The position numbers and the translations under genes are program-made. From Thunnus maccoyii (Eukaryota > Chordata > Actinopteri > Scombriformes > Scombridae): 64,000 bases of DNA. Below the pieces are notes generated by a model that was given only the letters and a program-made list of their open reading frames with translations, was not told the origin of the DNA and ran no database searches. The stretch lies in the NCBI RefSeq assembly GCF_910596095.1, contig NC_056546.1:6571425-6635424 (forward strand), in the 5' to 3' direction. Every line of letters begins with the position of its first letter. Within the stretch, counting starts at the first letter, position 1. Below are positions 50,501 to 62,495 of the stretch, one piece after another.

Positions 50501-53067
50501 TGGGGTTTGTCTTGAGATTAACAAAAGCCTGAAAAGGAAATAGGAGGTTTTAACTGAATGAAGGGACTGACAGACAACTTACTGTTTCTCTCAGTGCGTT
50601 TGGAAAAGATAAAAATCAACAACTTCCTGATGAACCACACCCTGGTGAAGAGAAAGATAAAGACAGTCCAAGAGAGAAGTAGTTATTCCTCATTATCAAC
50701 ATCCGATTAAAACTTGTCAACTAACACAAGAACAAACAAAAGATATATTTGTATTTGCTCACTGTAGAGCATAGAAAATTCAAGGACTTAAAAACCAGAT
50801 TTAAAATTACACATCTGTGCTTTGCAGAGGATTGTAAAACATCTTGGAGAACAGCACAGACACTCACAGCACTGGGTATATGAAGAAAGGCAGGGCCATG
50901 GCTAGTCTCTCCAACCATTGTTCAGGTAGGTAGAGACAGTAGACGATCAGAGAGACCAGCAGGTAAAGAACCGACGAGTAGAAAAGCAACCAGCCGACCC
51001 ACAGCTGCAGAAAGATGCACATAAATACGTTGATGAGGAAAAGGAAACCAAACAATCCGAGAACGTCACTGTCCATATTTTGCTGAATTTACCTTTTGCA
51101 GACGCTGATTTTTAGCTCTAAACTCCTCCAGCTCTTTAATCTCCTACAAGAGATAGATGGAGGTTAAAGGTTATTTAAACACTGACAGATAATCAATCTT
51201 CAATAATCAAATGTTACGTAGAGTTCACAGTCTTTCGGTTTCCGGGAGAGGGATTTGCTTTTTGTGCTTTCTCATTTCATTTGGGATACTCGTTTATGAG
51301 TTATGGTTTCAGCTCGGTGCCGCATCCCTTCTTCATTAAACAAGTGACCTTTCTCATGACTCAGGATCAATAAAAGTTAACTCAGTAACTATGCTGACTA
51401 AAACATGGAATTTCTGCCTCATGTTCAGTTACGTTCATCCCCTTTTTTCAATAATCCAGGCCACAGCTGACTGTATAACCCCATTAAGAAAAAGGTCATT
51501 TGCAAACTTGTAGGTATACATCTTCTATGCTAAAAGAAATGTGTGAACACATAAAATCAGACACAATATTCAGTCAGTACCTTGTCCAAGTTCTCCAGCT
51601 GCTCAACTGTTGTTGGCTTTGTCTGGATGGAGGGTAAAGATCAGAAAAACATCATTAGAACAATGAACACTGAGCTTCTCAGTGTCACTTCCAACCAACA
51701 CATTCAGAACTGATTAATTCATCAGTAAACAATCAAACCTGTTCCTGTAAACCCAACGCTAGCTAGTGACTTATCAAAGAGTCATTTCCTGGTTCATGGA
51801 AATATTTCGACCTCAAGGACAGTAAATAAAAGCAGATGTGATGTACAAAAGTATGTGTTTTCCCTTGTTTTCTCTCTGTCTTAGAGCTCGACCGACACTG
51901 GATTTTTTTTGGCCGATGCCGATATGCAAGAGTAAAAAAATTCCAATATCGATATATCTGCCAATATTTTATATCTATATTTATATATCACATTTTTTTG
52001 CAATGATCCCTCAAATATCAAACACTTGTGACAAAGATATGCAATGGAGGCAGGATATATTACAGTTTAACGATAAAATAAATGATCCAAAATGACATCA
52101 GTGCACTGGAAGAGTAAACTTCACTGGGAATTTAATAATTATAAATAACTATAAGTTAAAAAAGACACAAATAGAATATATATAAGATTATATATTAAGG
52201 TCAAATATACATAAAATGCTGCCTATATGACTTTAAAAAATAAAAAACATCGGTGCATATCTGACAACATATACGCTGATATCAATATACAACAATATAT
52301 CTGGGATAGGCCAATATCGTCCGAAAATATCCTCCAACAGATATATCGGTCGGGCTCCACTCTGTCTCTCTTCTTCTATTTCCCTTTGGCTTCTCTAGTA
52401 TGTCTAAAAATAGTGAGTGAATTTAATCCAGCTCGAGCAGAGGGTTCTGTGAGGTGACGACTATCACCACCAAATTGTCTCAAATACTGTCATCACACAC
52501 AGGAGGAACACAAGACAAAACTCTATTATCAATCCGTGTTCAGACATAACTTTTTGTTTAAAGCCTGTCAAGTTAAATAATTCAACTGTCAAAATAAAAG
52601 ATAGAATTTATGTGAGTCTTTCAACACATTCAGGCGCTGTGTGTTTATCGAAATGTTCAATTGTGTAGACACAGTGGAACAAAACTAGAATTAATGATGA
52701 AGTGCATCAGATTTCAAGACTTTTGTTGCAAATTTTGAGAAAACTGCCAAAGAAAATGAATGAATAAAACTAAAAAACTCAAATGTTACTGTTTCAACAA
52801 CTTGGCTGACCAGGGTAGAGGGTCAGTCAGTAGAGGGTCAGTCTTATTGATTTCTGTCTATCTGCAATTGTTGCCTGTATATTTTGGAGCTTATTTAAAG
52901 ATTTTACTGTTACTGGTTGAGGTACTGCATGATTTGTCCCCACTTTATTGATCAACCCTTGTAAATCCTTGTGATGCAAGATAACCTTTTAAATGTCAGT
53001 GCCAGGACTTTTAACGCTTCCTTTTCTTTCATCTACTTACCTTCCATCGGGATATCAGAGCTCCCAT
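44427..53067 (-). CDS. lnpk: Lunapark, ER three-way-junction protein, complete (14 coding exons)
   Basis: Coding exons on the minus strand, 5' to 3': 53067-53041, 51622-51581, 51143-51093, 51004-50868, 50641-50583, 50204-50164, 49745-49662, 49544-49493, 49306-49190, 48941-48831, 48547-48442, 47794-47724, 47458-47288, 44668-44427. They total 1,311 nt (436 codons plus TAG), with phases consistent throughout and GT-AG splice sites. Lunapark is an ER membrane protein that stabilises three-way tubule junctions (family knowledge). Seen: start MGALISRWK (a plausible N-myristoylation Gly2); a short coiled region at 10-40; two membrane segments at about 43-64 and 78-98; RPGQEIRQR at about 161-169; a proline-rich linker; a C4 zinc ribbon C281, C284, C303, C306; and the family name motif LNPARK at 309-314. 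The last exon encodes nine glutamines (383-391) and long glutamate runs (about 394-415), which is unusual. The mammalian protein is about 428 residues. Teleosts can have two paralogues (a/b); which this is cannot be decided here. Confidence 0.95.
44547..44590 (-). repeat. lnpk: Trinucleotide repeats inside the last lnpk coding exon
   Basis: On the coding strand a CAG run encodes nine glutamines and is flanked by GAG/GAA-rich runs encoding blocks of glutamate. The wider repeat-coded region spans about 44480-44590. Trinucleotide composition keeps the frame open. Length variation between individuals is likely (inference). Confidence 0.85.
51883..52358. mobile_element. MITE in lnpk intron 2
   Basis: Left end AGAGCTCGACCGACACTGG, right end ATATATCGGTCGGGCTCC: inverted termini around an AT-rich interior full of GATAT repeats (GGCCGATGCCGATATGC at left, GGCCAATATCG at right). 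Confidence 0.7.
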
Positions 53068-53110
53068 ATCTGTAAATTACAGTAGTTTCCTCTTTGATTC
53101 CTTTGGTTCA
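53041..53110 (-). other. lnpk: lnpk exon 2 with 5' UTR and start codon
   Basis: On the minus strand a pyrimidine-rich acceptor (TTTCACAG) ends at 53111, giving 43 nt of 5' UTR before ATG at 53067-53065, then nine codons and the donor GTAAGTA. A closer alternative acceptor (TTTACAG, just before AT-ATG) also exists, so the exact exon start is uncertain. Confidence 0.65.
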
Positions 53111-54713
53111 CTGTGAAACAGAAAGTCTCTGTTAAACGGGTAAACAAAGCACATAATTATTGCTGTTAAAGTTGCATAACTTATGCTGCTAATGTTTAAC
53201 ACCACATTTAAACCTTTCTATGACTTTTGCACTTACATCATCACAGGATTTAGCAAGCTGCCTATAGAATAACTGGGCACAGTGACGGCTATTGTTGTTG
53301 AGGATTTACTGAGAAAATCTTTGCAAAGGGCCCTTTATATAAATTCAGGAGTAACATAACATAAGGCTGTACAGTACTGACAGATAATCTACTGCGAAGT
53401 TGGACTTTGCTTAAAAGTGTCTGACATATGAGGTGGTTCACGTGGAATATCATGTGCTTTGTACGAGGCAAAAATCAACCTACTATGAGCGGCTCTAGTT
53501 TTGTCTCACTGTATAAAAGGGCAACACCGGTCTCACCGGTGACGACTACAGCTGCAACGATTAATCGATTAGTTACCGACTATTACATTAATCGCCAAAC
53601 TATTTTGATGATCGATTAATCATTTTGAGCCATTTTTTTTAGAAGAAAATTTCCACATTCTCTGATTCCAGCTTCTTAAAACTGAATATTTTCTTATTTC
53701 TTTAGTCCTTTAAGATAGCAAACTGAATATCTTCGGGTTGTGGACTGTTGGTCAGGACAAAACTAGAGATTTGGGAAACAATGATTGCCATTTTATAGAC
53801 AAAAACACTAATTGATTAATCGTGAAAATAATCGACAGATTAATCAATAGTGAAAGTAATCGTTAGGTGCTAGTTATGTCAACAACTAGGACTCTTAAAC
53901 AGGATGTTATGTATCCTGCAGGACATGACTCAGTCATTTATACTGTGGCCTAAAGGCTGCTGTTGTGTTGTCTTTAGTGGGGAAACCAGTAAGAAAAGTT
54001 CAGTGCTTATCATAATATGAGTGAGCCAAAAAAAACAAAAACAAAAACTGTATGTCTTGCAAAGCCTACTAGCAAAATGTTCATGTTCTAATTTTACTGG
54101 TTTGCACCCTTGGCAATAACACTTTTTCCCCAAGTAAATAACTTGAAGTCATGCTAAACTAATGACCTCGTAAAAAATGTTTAGAAGTCAACTTTTGTAA
54201 TCCAAGAGGGTATATTAACTAAAATCCCTCGGGTTATAGTACCAGGGTGGTCACCAGACATAAATGTTTGTAATGTTACAACATCAGCTAGCTTTTGTCC
54301 TTAAGACTCTCCATTCATAACTTAAACGGTTTGCAGGTAAATAAGTCGGTTTCTTGTTTAGCATTGTCCTGTTACATGAGAACAATAAACAATAATATAA
54401 TTTCACCTTAGCAACTGGCTAACGTTAACTGCTCCATAACACTGGACATTTCAAACCGCTGCTAGCAAGCTACAGTAACGTAATCTAACCATCATTATAG
54501 CAGGTAGAGAGGCTATTCACCTGAATTTAACTTCACAAATACCTTTTGTGTGAATTAAGCAAAAATATAGCTTACATGTTTGAACGCTGATGTAGTCAAC
54601 TAGCTAGCTACAACAATAATAACAGACTAGTAACGTTACGGAGGTCCCCAGCAGGCATGCTGTCGGTTAGACTGGTCATCATTAATAGGACTTTAATTTA
54701 AATAAGTACTTAC
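53111..54713 (-). other. lnpk: Putative lnpk intron 1 (5' UTR intron)
   Basis: Sequence between the likely noncoding first exon and the start-codon exon. Apart from the MITE at 53549-53875 no feature was recognised. Confidence 0.5.
53549..53875. mobile_element. hAT-like MITE in lnpk intron 1 (copy 3 of 3)
   Basis: Starts CAGCTGCAACGATTAATCG and ends with GATTAATCAATAGTGAAAGT followed by AATCG. The interior is the reverse complement of the elements at 15683-16027 and 20791-20940. Noncoding. Confidence 0.75.
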
Positions 54714-54960
54714 GTTAGGTGATGTTTCTATGTTTCTGTTAGCGGGTCATTTAGTCACGTTAGCGCAGAAACAAGCAAACTGTAGACTTTAGCGCTCAGT
54801 TCTGCTCTGTGACCTAAACTGACATCTCTAATGCAAAGAGAGAGTTGGCGCGGCGTGTTGTCGACGTAACTGACGTAACCCGGGAGCAGAGGTTGGTTTG
54901 TTTCCCAGAGTCCTTTGCGTTGTAGTCTTTTTCTGCCCTTCGCTGTTTTGATATGCAGAC
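54714..54960 (-). promoter_or_regulatory. lnpk: Probable lnpk promoter and first untranslated exon
   Basis: On the minus strand a strong donor (AAC|GTAAGTAC) falls at 54714/54713, compatible with a noncoding first exon spliced to the exon ending at 53041. Upstream is a GC- and CpG-richer island in AT-rich DNA. It contains TGACGTAA (54871-54878, CRE-like) and a ZNF143/SBS-like site, TTCCCAGAGTCCTTTGCG at 54902-54919 followed by TTGTAGT. Such sites are typical of TATA-less housekeeping promoters (established knowledge). The transcription start was not determined. Confidence 0.6.
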
Positions 54961-57049
54961 TGCCCTCCGTTTTCACAATGTTAGGAGGGTTTAGGCTCAG
55001 GATGAAGACTGCATTCAATAACTACTTATGACTACTATTATATCAACTAATAGCTAAATTTTAAAAATTATATATTCATTAGTTGATTTTAATTTGTCCT
55101 AAATATCACCGTCTTTCAAAAACTGGAGACAGAGACACATGAGCCACACGCACTTATGTGATTCATTTATTTTATAAATTTTTGCATTTAATAATTCATT
55201 ACATATATGATGAAAGGATCATATAAATCATATAATGATGAAAACTCAAACTGAAGTAATAAATGACCACAGCAGTTACTGAGCAGATCATCAAATAATT
55301 AATATTCACAACAATGAATATCCAAACATCAAATTATGATATTCAGTCATTTAAAAAACAAACAAAAAAACCCCATTACAATTAGATAGGTCAACTAATG
55401 AAAGGTAAGTCACTAAATAATCAATATAAAGGTAGAATAATAGCCTATAAAGTCAGTCATCCACAATGAATAGAGTCCAAAAAAGAACCTCAACACACAT
55501 TCAATACTGTTAAATACCGCAGATTATAGCTTCATGTTTGTTTGTTTGTTTGTTTTTTAAAGATGTAGGTCAGAATCTCGCCACTAGCTGTCGCAATTTC
55601 ATTAGGCTTTCATGAGGGCTGTCACTCATCATTGGATATGTTGGTTTGTTATTTGAAAAGGATGAAAATAAAAGTGCTCCTGGTAGCCTATTGCTCATTA
55701 TTTTGTCTTAATACGTCATATGTTTGACTCAGTAAATCAATTATTCTAAAAAGATGATAGTCTCATTGTAAATATTCATTATTTATGTAGCCATTCATTA
55801 CTAGGGGCATTTGTTATTTCATCAGTTTGAGTTTCATCATTCTGATCATTACTTCATAAAAAATGACTTCAAAGATGACAAAAAACAAAACTTAAATCCT
55901 ACTGACACCTGCATGACCAGGTGATTTCTGCTCCGTTCGCACCATAACAGTGCATCCATTATGTCTCTCATTGCAGTCTCTATTATTTTTCCAATATAAA
56001 TAAGGATAGCAGGCATGCAACAGATGACCTTTTATCAACATCTGCATAGGCTATTGCTTACACAATTACACAATAATAACAGAGCTCAGTATAAAACCAT
56101 AACACATATTCTGTCCACCACTGAGGAAGAGTAGCTGGCCTGCTGTATGTCTAATGTACTCAAGGGAGCGCTAGGAACCTCTCTTTTTTCCCATCTGACA
56201 TTAAGATCAAGATAATATCCCATGCAATAATGCTATCATTGTTCTTTACAATAATGGCTCAGTAGACATCTTTATCATAATTTACAACATATAACTGCAA
56301 ACAAGCAAATCGATTCACAAGGTTTTTAAGCCACAAACTGGAAACTCTTCAGAGCAGTTACCTTATAATGTGTACAATTTAAACTAGAAGTCACTCTTGC
56401 TGCTGCTAACTGTTTTGACATGTGCTTTTAGAGTTTCAAGTCATCAAATGAGACAGCTCCATAATTACTCTAAAAATATTGATAAGTCTTGAATATCATC
56501 GATCAAATCCTACATTTCAAAGTTTGCATAATGTTCAGTTTGCATAGACTAATGCCTTGCATGGCAACATTAGTGTACTAAATGTCTGCCCATCATCCTT
56601 GCTCTGAACAATTCAGTTGAATGTTTAAAGGACACTGTGTGCCCTTTGTCAGAAATCTTTCACATGTACTGGAAGTCACATGAACTGTAAGTGTAACCAT
56701 AGATTTCCTTGAATGTAAATATGGGTAACAAATTCATAGTGACTTCTTCTTAAAGGAAATTCCCCCTTTCAGTGTCTCAGTTTCACTGCATTCTGGGAGT
56801 TGTTTAGTGTTGATCTGGACAGAAACACACAGACATATACACACACACACTCAATGTATGTTTTCATAGTGGTCCACTGTTGTGAAGTCGTGGAATCTCC
56901 CAAATATTTAGAAGCATTCTCGCAACTCCCAGCTGAGCTGTTTCAGATTAAGCTGCGGTGTGCAGAGATTTGGCCTTCAGCTTTAATGCTCACAGCTTCC
57001 TCTGGAGTCTGAAGAGTTATGGGCCTAATAAAACCCTCTTTTTTTCTCC

Positions 57050-57050
<1 letters not shown>
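54961..57050. other. Gene-free AT-rich DNA right of the lnpk promoter
   Basis: No coding exon or transposon recognised. Unusually rich in short ATCAT/ATTCAT words at 55150-55480. A small CA tract lies at 56839-56850. Confidence 0.5.
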
Positions 57051-57114
<64 letters not shown>

Positions 57115-57157
57115 TCTCTCGCTCTCTTTCTCACATAAACACAAATACACACACACA

Positions 57158-57219
<62 letters not shown>

Positions 57220-57383
57220 CACACGTACACACACACACACTGGCAGTTGATGTATATTATAACTGATGAGTATTCCTGACCCCGATGTTATTTCCGTTTC
57301 ATTAACCCATAATAAATTAAATACCCAGAATGAAAATGAACAACAGGGACTTTTCCAACTCACCAGTATACCCCACTTAAACA

Positions 57384-57424
<41 letters not shown>
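57051..57424. repeat. Compound CT and CA microsatellites
   Basis: A CT tract of about 67 bp (57052-57118) is followed after about 25 bp by an interrupted CA tract of about 95 bp (57146-57240), and a second CA tract lies at about 57389-57422. Open reading frames of up to 145 codons across them are repeat artefacts. Confidence 0.95.
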
Positions 57425-57426
<2 letters not shown>

Positions 57427-58421
57427 TTGCATTATGGAACAAATGGATGGTTGCAAAGTCACTGAACACCACAGGAGTAATCACATCACGTGTCTGCACA
57501 GTATATCTGGCAAAGTAAAAACGCAATAAAATAAATAAAATGGTCACTCATGTTAGTATTCGTTTGAAACTGGCGTGCATTAAAGGGAACAGATCAATGT
57601 GTATTTTCATCTCTGCGTGATTTGCAAGACAGTCTAGAGATTTACTGATGTACTTACTTTAGTTTAGAAGATTTATTTTTAATAAGCATCTAAGATGAGA
57701 CTGATCTGAGAATAAATATAATTGTAATGCCAGAAAGATGTCCTGTTGCACATTGTGGCTTTCTTGTTCGTTGTGGGTTTTCCTATTTCTGTATTTGGAT
57801 TTTTTTTTTTTTTGACATGCTTGTCTTAAAAGTAAAATTGGACACAAATTTTTAGATGTCATCTCCAGCTACGTGGCACCTTCTATCTATTCCTTATCTG
57901 TCTATGAATTTCAGGCTGAATTAGAATAAAATCTTTATCTTTTTGTGCGTTTTTCCTGCGCAGTCGTACCCTTTCCTTATTAAAAAAAACTCTCACATGC
58001 ATTAGCAAATATTCATATGCTGTTCGATTGTAGACCTCAATGAGTATCATTTGATATTATGACATGAGCATCAATGTCGTCTCCCTCCATATGTCTAGAA
58101 TCCTTTATGCAGGTCTCTCCGGTGAGGAGGAAAGGCTTTTTTGCATGACACCATTTGCCTGCCTGGCTCACTTTTATTGACTGCACAGTTCGAGTGGACG
58201 GCACATGGTTCAAAGACACTTAAGTTTAGGGCGGTAGACCATTTATTGGACTTGGCAATCAGTGTGAGTCTGTCAAAAAAACAGGGAGACACCTGCTTTA
58301 GGACAGATGTCCATGCCGACGCTTGGACGTGAGTTTGGTCTGGATTTGCTGCTGTTAGGGCCTTTCATCCACCTACAACAAGGTAAGCCTCCTTTATCCT
58401 GCTGAAAATCAAAAGGAGATT
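57425..58421. other. Unassigned single-copy-looking sequence
   Basis: Higher-complexity sequence, especially 57940-58350, with no open frame resembling a known protein and no repeat signature. A conserved noncoding element is possible, given the expected HoxD-flank position, but cannot be shown here. Confidence 0.4.
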
Positions 58422-58943
58422 GTATGAATGAATGAATGAATGTATGAATGAATGAATGAACTTTATTCATATAGCACCATTCATGCACAGGATGCAGCTC
58501 AAAGTGATTTACAAATCAGCAGCAAAAACAGTTTAAAACCATACACATGCACAAGATCAGTGATAGCAGTAACATCAATAAGCTTTAATAAAACTAAGTC
58601 AAGGGTGTGTCTGCTCGTTGGTCTTTTAATATGTTGGATAAAATCAAAAGAGTCAATGAGATTTAAACACTCTGAGGCCTTTGAGTCTTCGCGTTGATCC
58701 AACATATAAGTTAAAATCTCCAATGAGATTTAAATCGTCAAAATTGGTAGAAATACGGGATAAAAATTCGGAGAATTCAGATAGAAAGTTTGCATTGTGT
58801 TTGAGAGGACGGTAGATGGTGACGGGAAGTGCTGGAGTATCATTTGGCCTCCGGAGTGATACAGTTACATCTTCAAAGGAGGAGAAAAGACCGAGCTCGC
58901 ACAGCTTTTTCCCACTTTTTTTAAAAAAAAAATTCACATTCAA
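58422..58943 (-). mobile_element. LINE fragment: endonuclease domain joined to a 3' tail
   Basis: Minus-strand frames read VTVSLRRPNDTPALPVTIYR, LSEFLSRI-type sequence, LIGDFNLYV and, after a frame change, CLNLIDSFDFIQHIKRPTSR with HTLDLVL, the APE endonuclease pattern of fish LINEs. Further along the same strand comes a 3' UTR-like GAGCTGCATCCTGTGCATGA, GGTGCTATATGAATAAAG and a (TTCA)n tail at 58422-58460. The reverse transcriptase is missing, so the copy is internally deleted. Confidence 0.8.
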
Positions 58944-60706
58944 TCCTTTATTTAACTATTTTCATTCATTAATATTTAGGTTTTAGCCATTATATTCCTT
59001 TGTGCTCTTTATTGTTTACTCACCCTGAAACGCTCTGTCGACTAACTTTAATCTTCCAGTAAATTTCCTCTACTTTTTAACCTGCATCTGAACTGAATGA
59101 ACCGCAGCGCCTTGATATTTCAAACAGAAAATGCCTAATAGGCTAAAAAAGTTTGATTCGTTTGCTGAAAATAAAGTAAAAAAATAACTGTGGCCTACAA
59201 ACGATTGCAGTTATTATAATAATTATTATTATAAAGGCCTATAGTCCACTATAGGAGCAGGCCCTTAACAACTGTTAAAGTGGAAAATAACACAGGACTA
59301 AATAGTCTCAGTTTACGTGACAGGTATAATTTCTCGACCTAGTTACATAATTCAAATCATTCATTTCAAATCTATACTTTATAGTGCTAAGTGATAACAG
59401 GTAATTGATGTTAATAAACGACTACTACTAACAATAATAACCATTTGAATATAAAAAAAATAATAAATAAGTCCAGCCAAGCCTTTAATAATCTTCCAGG
59501 CTGCACGGAAAATATTTTAATGGCCTATTTTGGTTTCAAGATCAGCCAACTACAGACCCACTCTTTTATTACACTTAATTTATCTGGGCTTTTTTTTTTT
59601 TTTCGGAAGGGGTTTAATGGTTTGGGCCTATATTTTAAATGAATTGAGGCCTTCGTCTACATTTCTCGTTTCACGTTTCAAACGTTATAAGCCAGAAATG
59701 AGACAGCCTGAACAGTCATAAAATCTCAGATCTAAATCCGGTGTGTTCATCTATTTGATACTAAAATGACGTCAACACTGTGGCGCAACAACAATACAGA
59801 AGAGAAGCCACGTTATTTCACTTTTTAAAGCTTCGTTTATTCATTCGCTCTCTGTCGGCTGTAGTTGCCGTTCGTTGACCCTAAATTGGTGTAACTGAAC
59901 ATAAAAGCATAAAGCTAAAGTGAGAATAATTCATTAGCTGTTTTTACACTTTTAAAGGCGTTTTATACAGACACACACAACCTGACGTAACACACAACAC
60001 AGGCGCATTCACATCCAGAAGCATGCAGCATGTTTACTAGAGGTCATCACATGTTTTCTGGGTTGTTAACTATTAGAGCAACTGTGATGTGGTCCAGTAA
60101 TTAACCATTTAACATGTTCAGTATATAATCAGATCAAAAACGGGAAGAAGTTGTAAAAAAAAAAAAAAAAAAAAGAACAGACAGGCCCTAATGGAAGGGT
60201 TTTCCATACGCATGTCCCTGTGCTGAGCATTCAGGTCTTTTCATTAGATATAAATATTTACTGTTCAACAAACGGGAAAAAATCCCCAAACACTACAAAG
60301 GTATTTATACTGCACTCCTTTTTCTTCAGGGGTTTCTGGTGGAGCCATTTTCAGCTGATTTAATGACTTACATCTGCCTATGATTTGTGATGACCTAAAT
60401 ATAGCCATCATGCACATTTCAGGTCTGCATCTGGTTTGTTCATTTGACTTGAGTTTTAGCACCAAAAAGGACTTTAATGCTACAAAGTAGAGTTCGCACC
60501 AAATCACCCGCGCTTATGAGATGTAACCGGGATCACAAACACCGAGCTAAGAGTGAGTTGATGTACAGAATCTATATATCAGTTACCTGGAGTCACTCTA
60601 GTTCTGTGAGTGTAGCCTAAGGGTGTCACTGTTTTCACTAATAAGCCACGACTACCAGGCCAAACTAGTGATGGAGATGTTTCCTACTGTGATGTGTCTA
60701 AATGTC
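58944..60706. other. Unassigned intergenic DNA
   Basis: No gene recognised. Contains a poly-A run (about 60156-60174) and a T run at about 59590-59602. Confidence 0.5.
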
Positions 60707-61141
60707 TCCTGTTCATACTGATCATTAGAAGATCCCTTCATGATGCACTAACAATCTAAGTGATGGGTGGATACTCCTTGTTTTGTGCAAAAATGTATTT
60801 AAAAGTTTATCTGAAGCTAATATGAAGCTTCAGCCGCCACAATTAGCCAAATCAAGTAGATATCTTTCAACGTTACAGTCTTTTTAGTGCCAAAGTCCCT
60901 CTTTTTGTTACTATACTTCCACCACAGCTCAACAGGAAATCACAAAGAGAGAATTTGATGCTAAAAAGACTGTAAATGTGGCAGATATCCACTTGATATG
61001 ACTAAGTCAGACTGCTGAAGCCTCATATAAGCTTCAGAAAATACATTTTTGCCCAAAACCGAGGCCTGTAGATTTTGTCGCCCATCACTTAAACATAAAG
61101 CACATTTGAAGGAGATCTTTTAACAGTCAGTATGAACAGGA
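60707..61141. mobile_element. Fold-back (palindromic) MITE
   Basis: Two arms of nearly 200 bp face each other. The left starts CCTGTTCATACTGATCATTA and the right ends CAGTCAGTATGAACAGG. Internal matches include GTGCAAAAATGTATT/AATACATTTTTGCCC, ATATGAAGCTTCAG/CTGAAGCCTCATAT and ACAGTCTTTTTAG/CTAAAAAGACTGT. The centre lies near 60925. Noncoding. Confidence 0.8.
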
Positions 61142-61242
61142 GGAATGATTACAGCAAGGAAAACCTCTTTTCAGTGTTAATATATTGTTTTAAAACAGAC
61201 TTAAAAAATTGTGAACCATCCTTTAACTATCATGTATTATTG

Positions 61243-61313
61243 TTCTTATTCTTATTCTTATTCTTATTCTTATTCTTATTCTTATTCTTATTCTTATTCT
61301 TATTCTTATTCTT
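61243..61313 (+). repeat. TTCTTA hexanucleotide repeat
   Basis: About twelve tandem TTCTTA units; an open frame over it encodes alternating Leu-Phe and is an artefact. Confidence 0.95.
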
Positions 61314-61944
61314 AAAATGGGGTGCTTGAGGGTGTTCCAGGGCATCCCCAGCAAAAAATATCTACAAGCAAAAACCTTATCAGATGGGGGTCCATGGTCT
61401 AATATGTATCAGTTTAGGGGTCCTAGATGTGATAAAGTCTTAATCAACTTCAATGTCACATTATATTTTTTCTGACAGTCATCTTAGTTCACACACATCT
61501 TTATCCAACAACACTTTCATGGAGTCAGCAGAGCCTATGGGCTCATCAAAGGCCGTATCAGAATCGCACACATTATATGGTCCGCATACATCGAGGAGAT
61601 CAAAAAGATGATTCCGGGTATGAAGTGTCAGTGACTATTCCATAAGGACAACACACTTTTGTCTCTCAGCGAGATGTCCTCATGGTGAGTGAATGCATGA
61701 AATAGGAAATGTCTTTTGATTAGACACATATTTATTAAGCAATAAATGGGAAAATCCCCCACCACAAGGTTTTCCTTTAACATAGATCATACATCATGAG
61801 GACATGACTAAGATGTAACCTGAGGACAACTGCTACAGTATAACTAACCACCTCTGCTAAGATACTGACTAACACTACTGCTGCTGCTGCTGCTCCCAAT
61901 AGCTTATATTATATTACTGTTAATACTGGACTAATACTGTTACT
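61314..61944. other. Unassigned intergenic DNA
   Basis: No recognised feature between the hexanucleotide repeat and the LINE 3' end. 61500-61680 is slightly GC-richer and could belong to another decayed element. Confidence 0.45.
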
Positions 61945-62495
61945 GCTGCTGGCCAGCTTGTCTGCTAGTAGCATTGGTTTGAATTTTAGACTATTCTCAA
62001 ATTTGTGCCGAGTTTATAAAACTTTAAATGGTTTGGCCCCTCCTGTGTACACTTGCTCAGTAAGTTCTATTAGATCCTCCAAAATATCCTCTATACGAGA
62101 TTGTACCAGACCATTTCATCAGTCAGCTTTCTCTGTCAAAGCCACAACTCAGTGGAATGTCCAACCCGATGATATGAAGAGCTGCATTTCCATCAGCACG
62201 TTCAAAACTAAATTAAAATTATCTGCTAAAAACTACTCAGCACTGTAACCGCTGACTCTAAATTCCATCTCATGGTCTTCTCATGAATGCAGATAATCTT
62301 GCTGTTGTGTATAGCTTTGTATTTTGTATTATGTGTCCTGTGTGTTTTTTTTGCTTTCTGCTGTTATATGTTTGAATTGTGATCTGCTGAAGGGACTGCA
62401 GATGAAAATTAGCTATAAGCTAACTCTGGTACAATACATCAAATGGTAACATTTACGTTTAACACTCTATATGATCCCAATAAATACAATACAAC
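61945..62495 (+). mobile_element. LINE ORF2 C-terminus and 3' UTR
   Basis: The plus frame contains FSNLCRVYKTLNGLAPPVYT, RDCTRPFHQSAFSVKATTQW and SCISISTFKTKLKLS, the end of a fish LINE ORF2, then a stop. The 3' UTR has TGAAGGGACTGCAGATGAAA and CTGGTACAATACATCAAATG, ending with an AATAAATA signal near 62480. 5' truncated. Confidence 0.8.

Noticed and set aside
57025..57462. Open frames of up to 145 codons on the minus strand
   Set aside because: They are translations of CT and CA microsatellites with no protein-like content.
61132..61329. A 65-codon plus-strand frame with a Leu-Phe repeat
   Set aside because: It is a translation of the TTCTTA hexanucleotide repeat.
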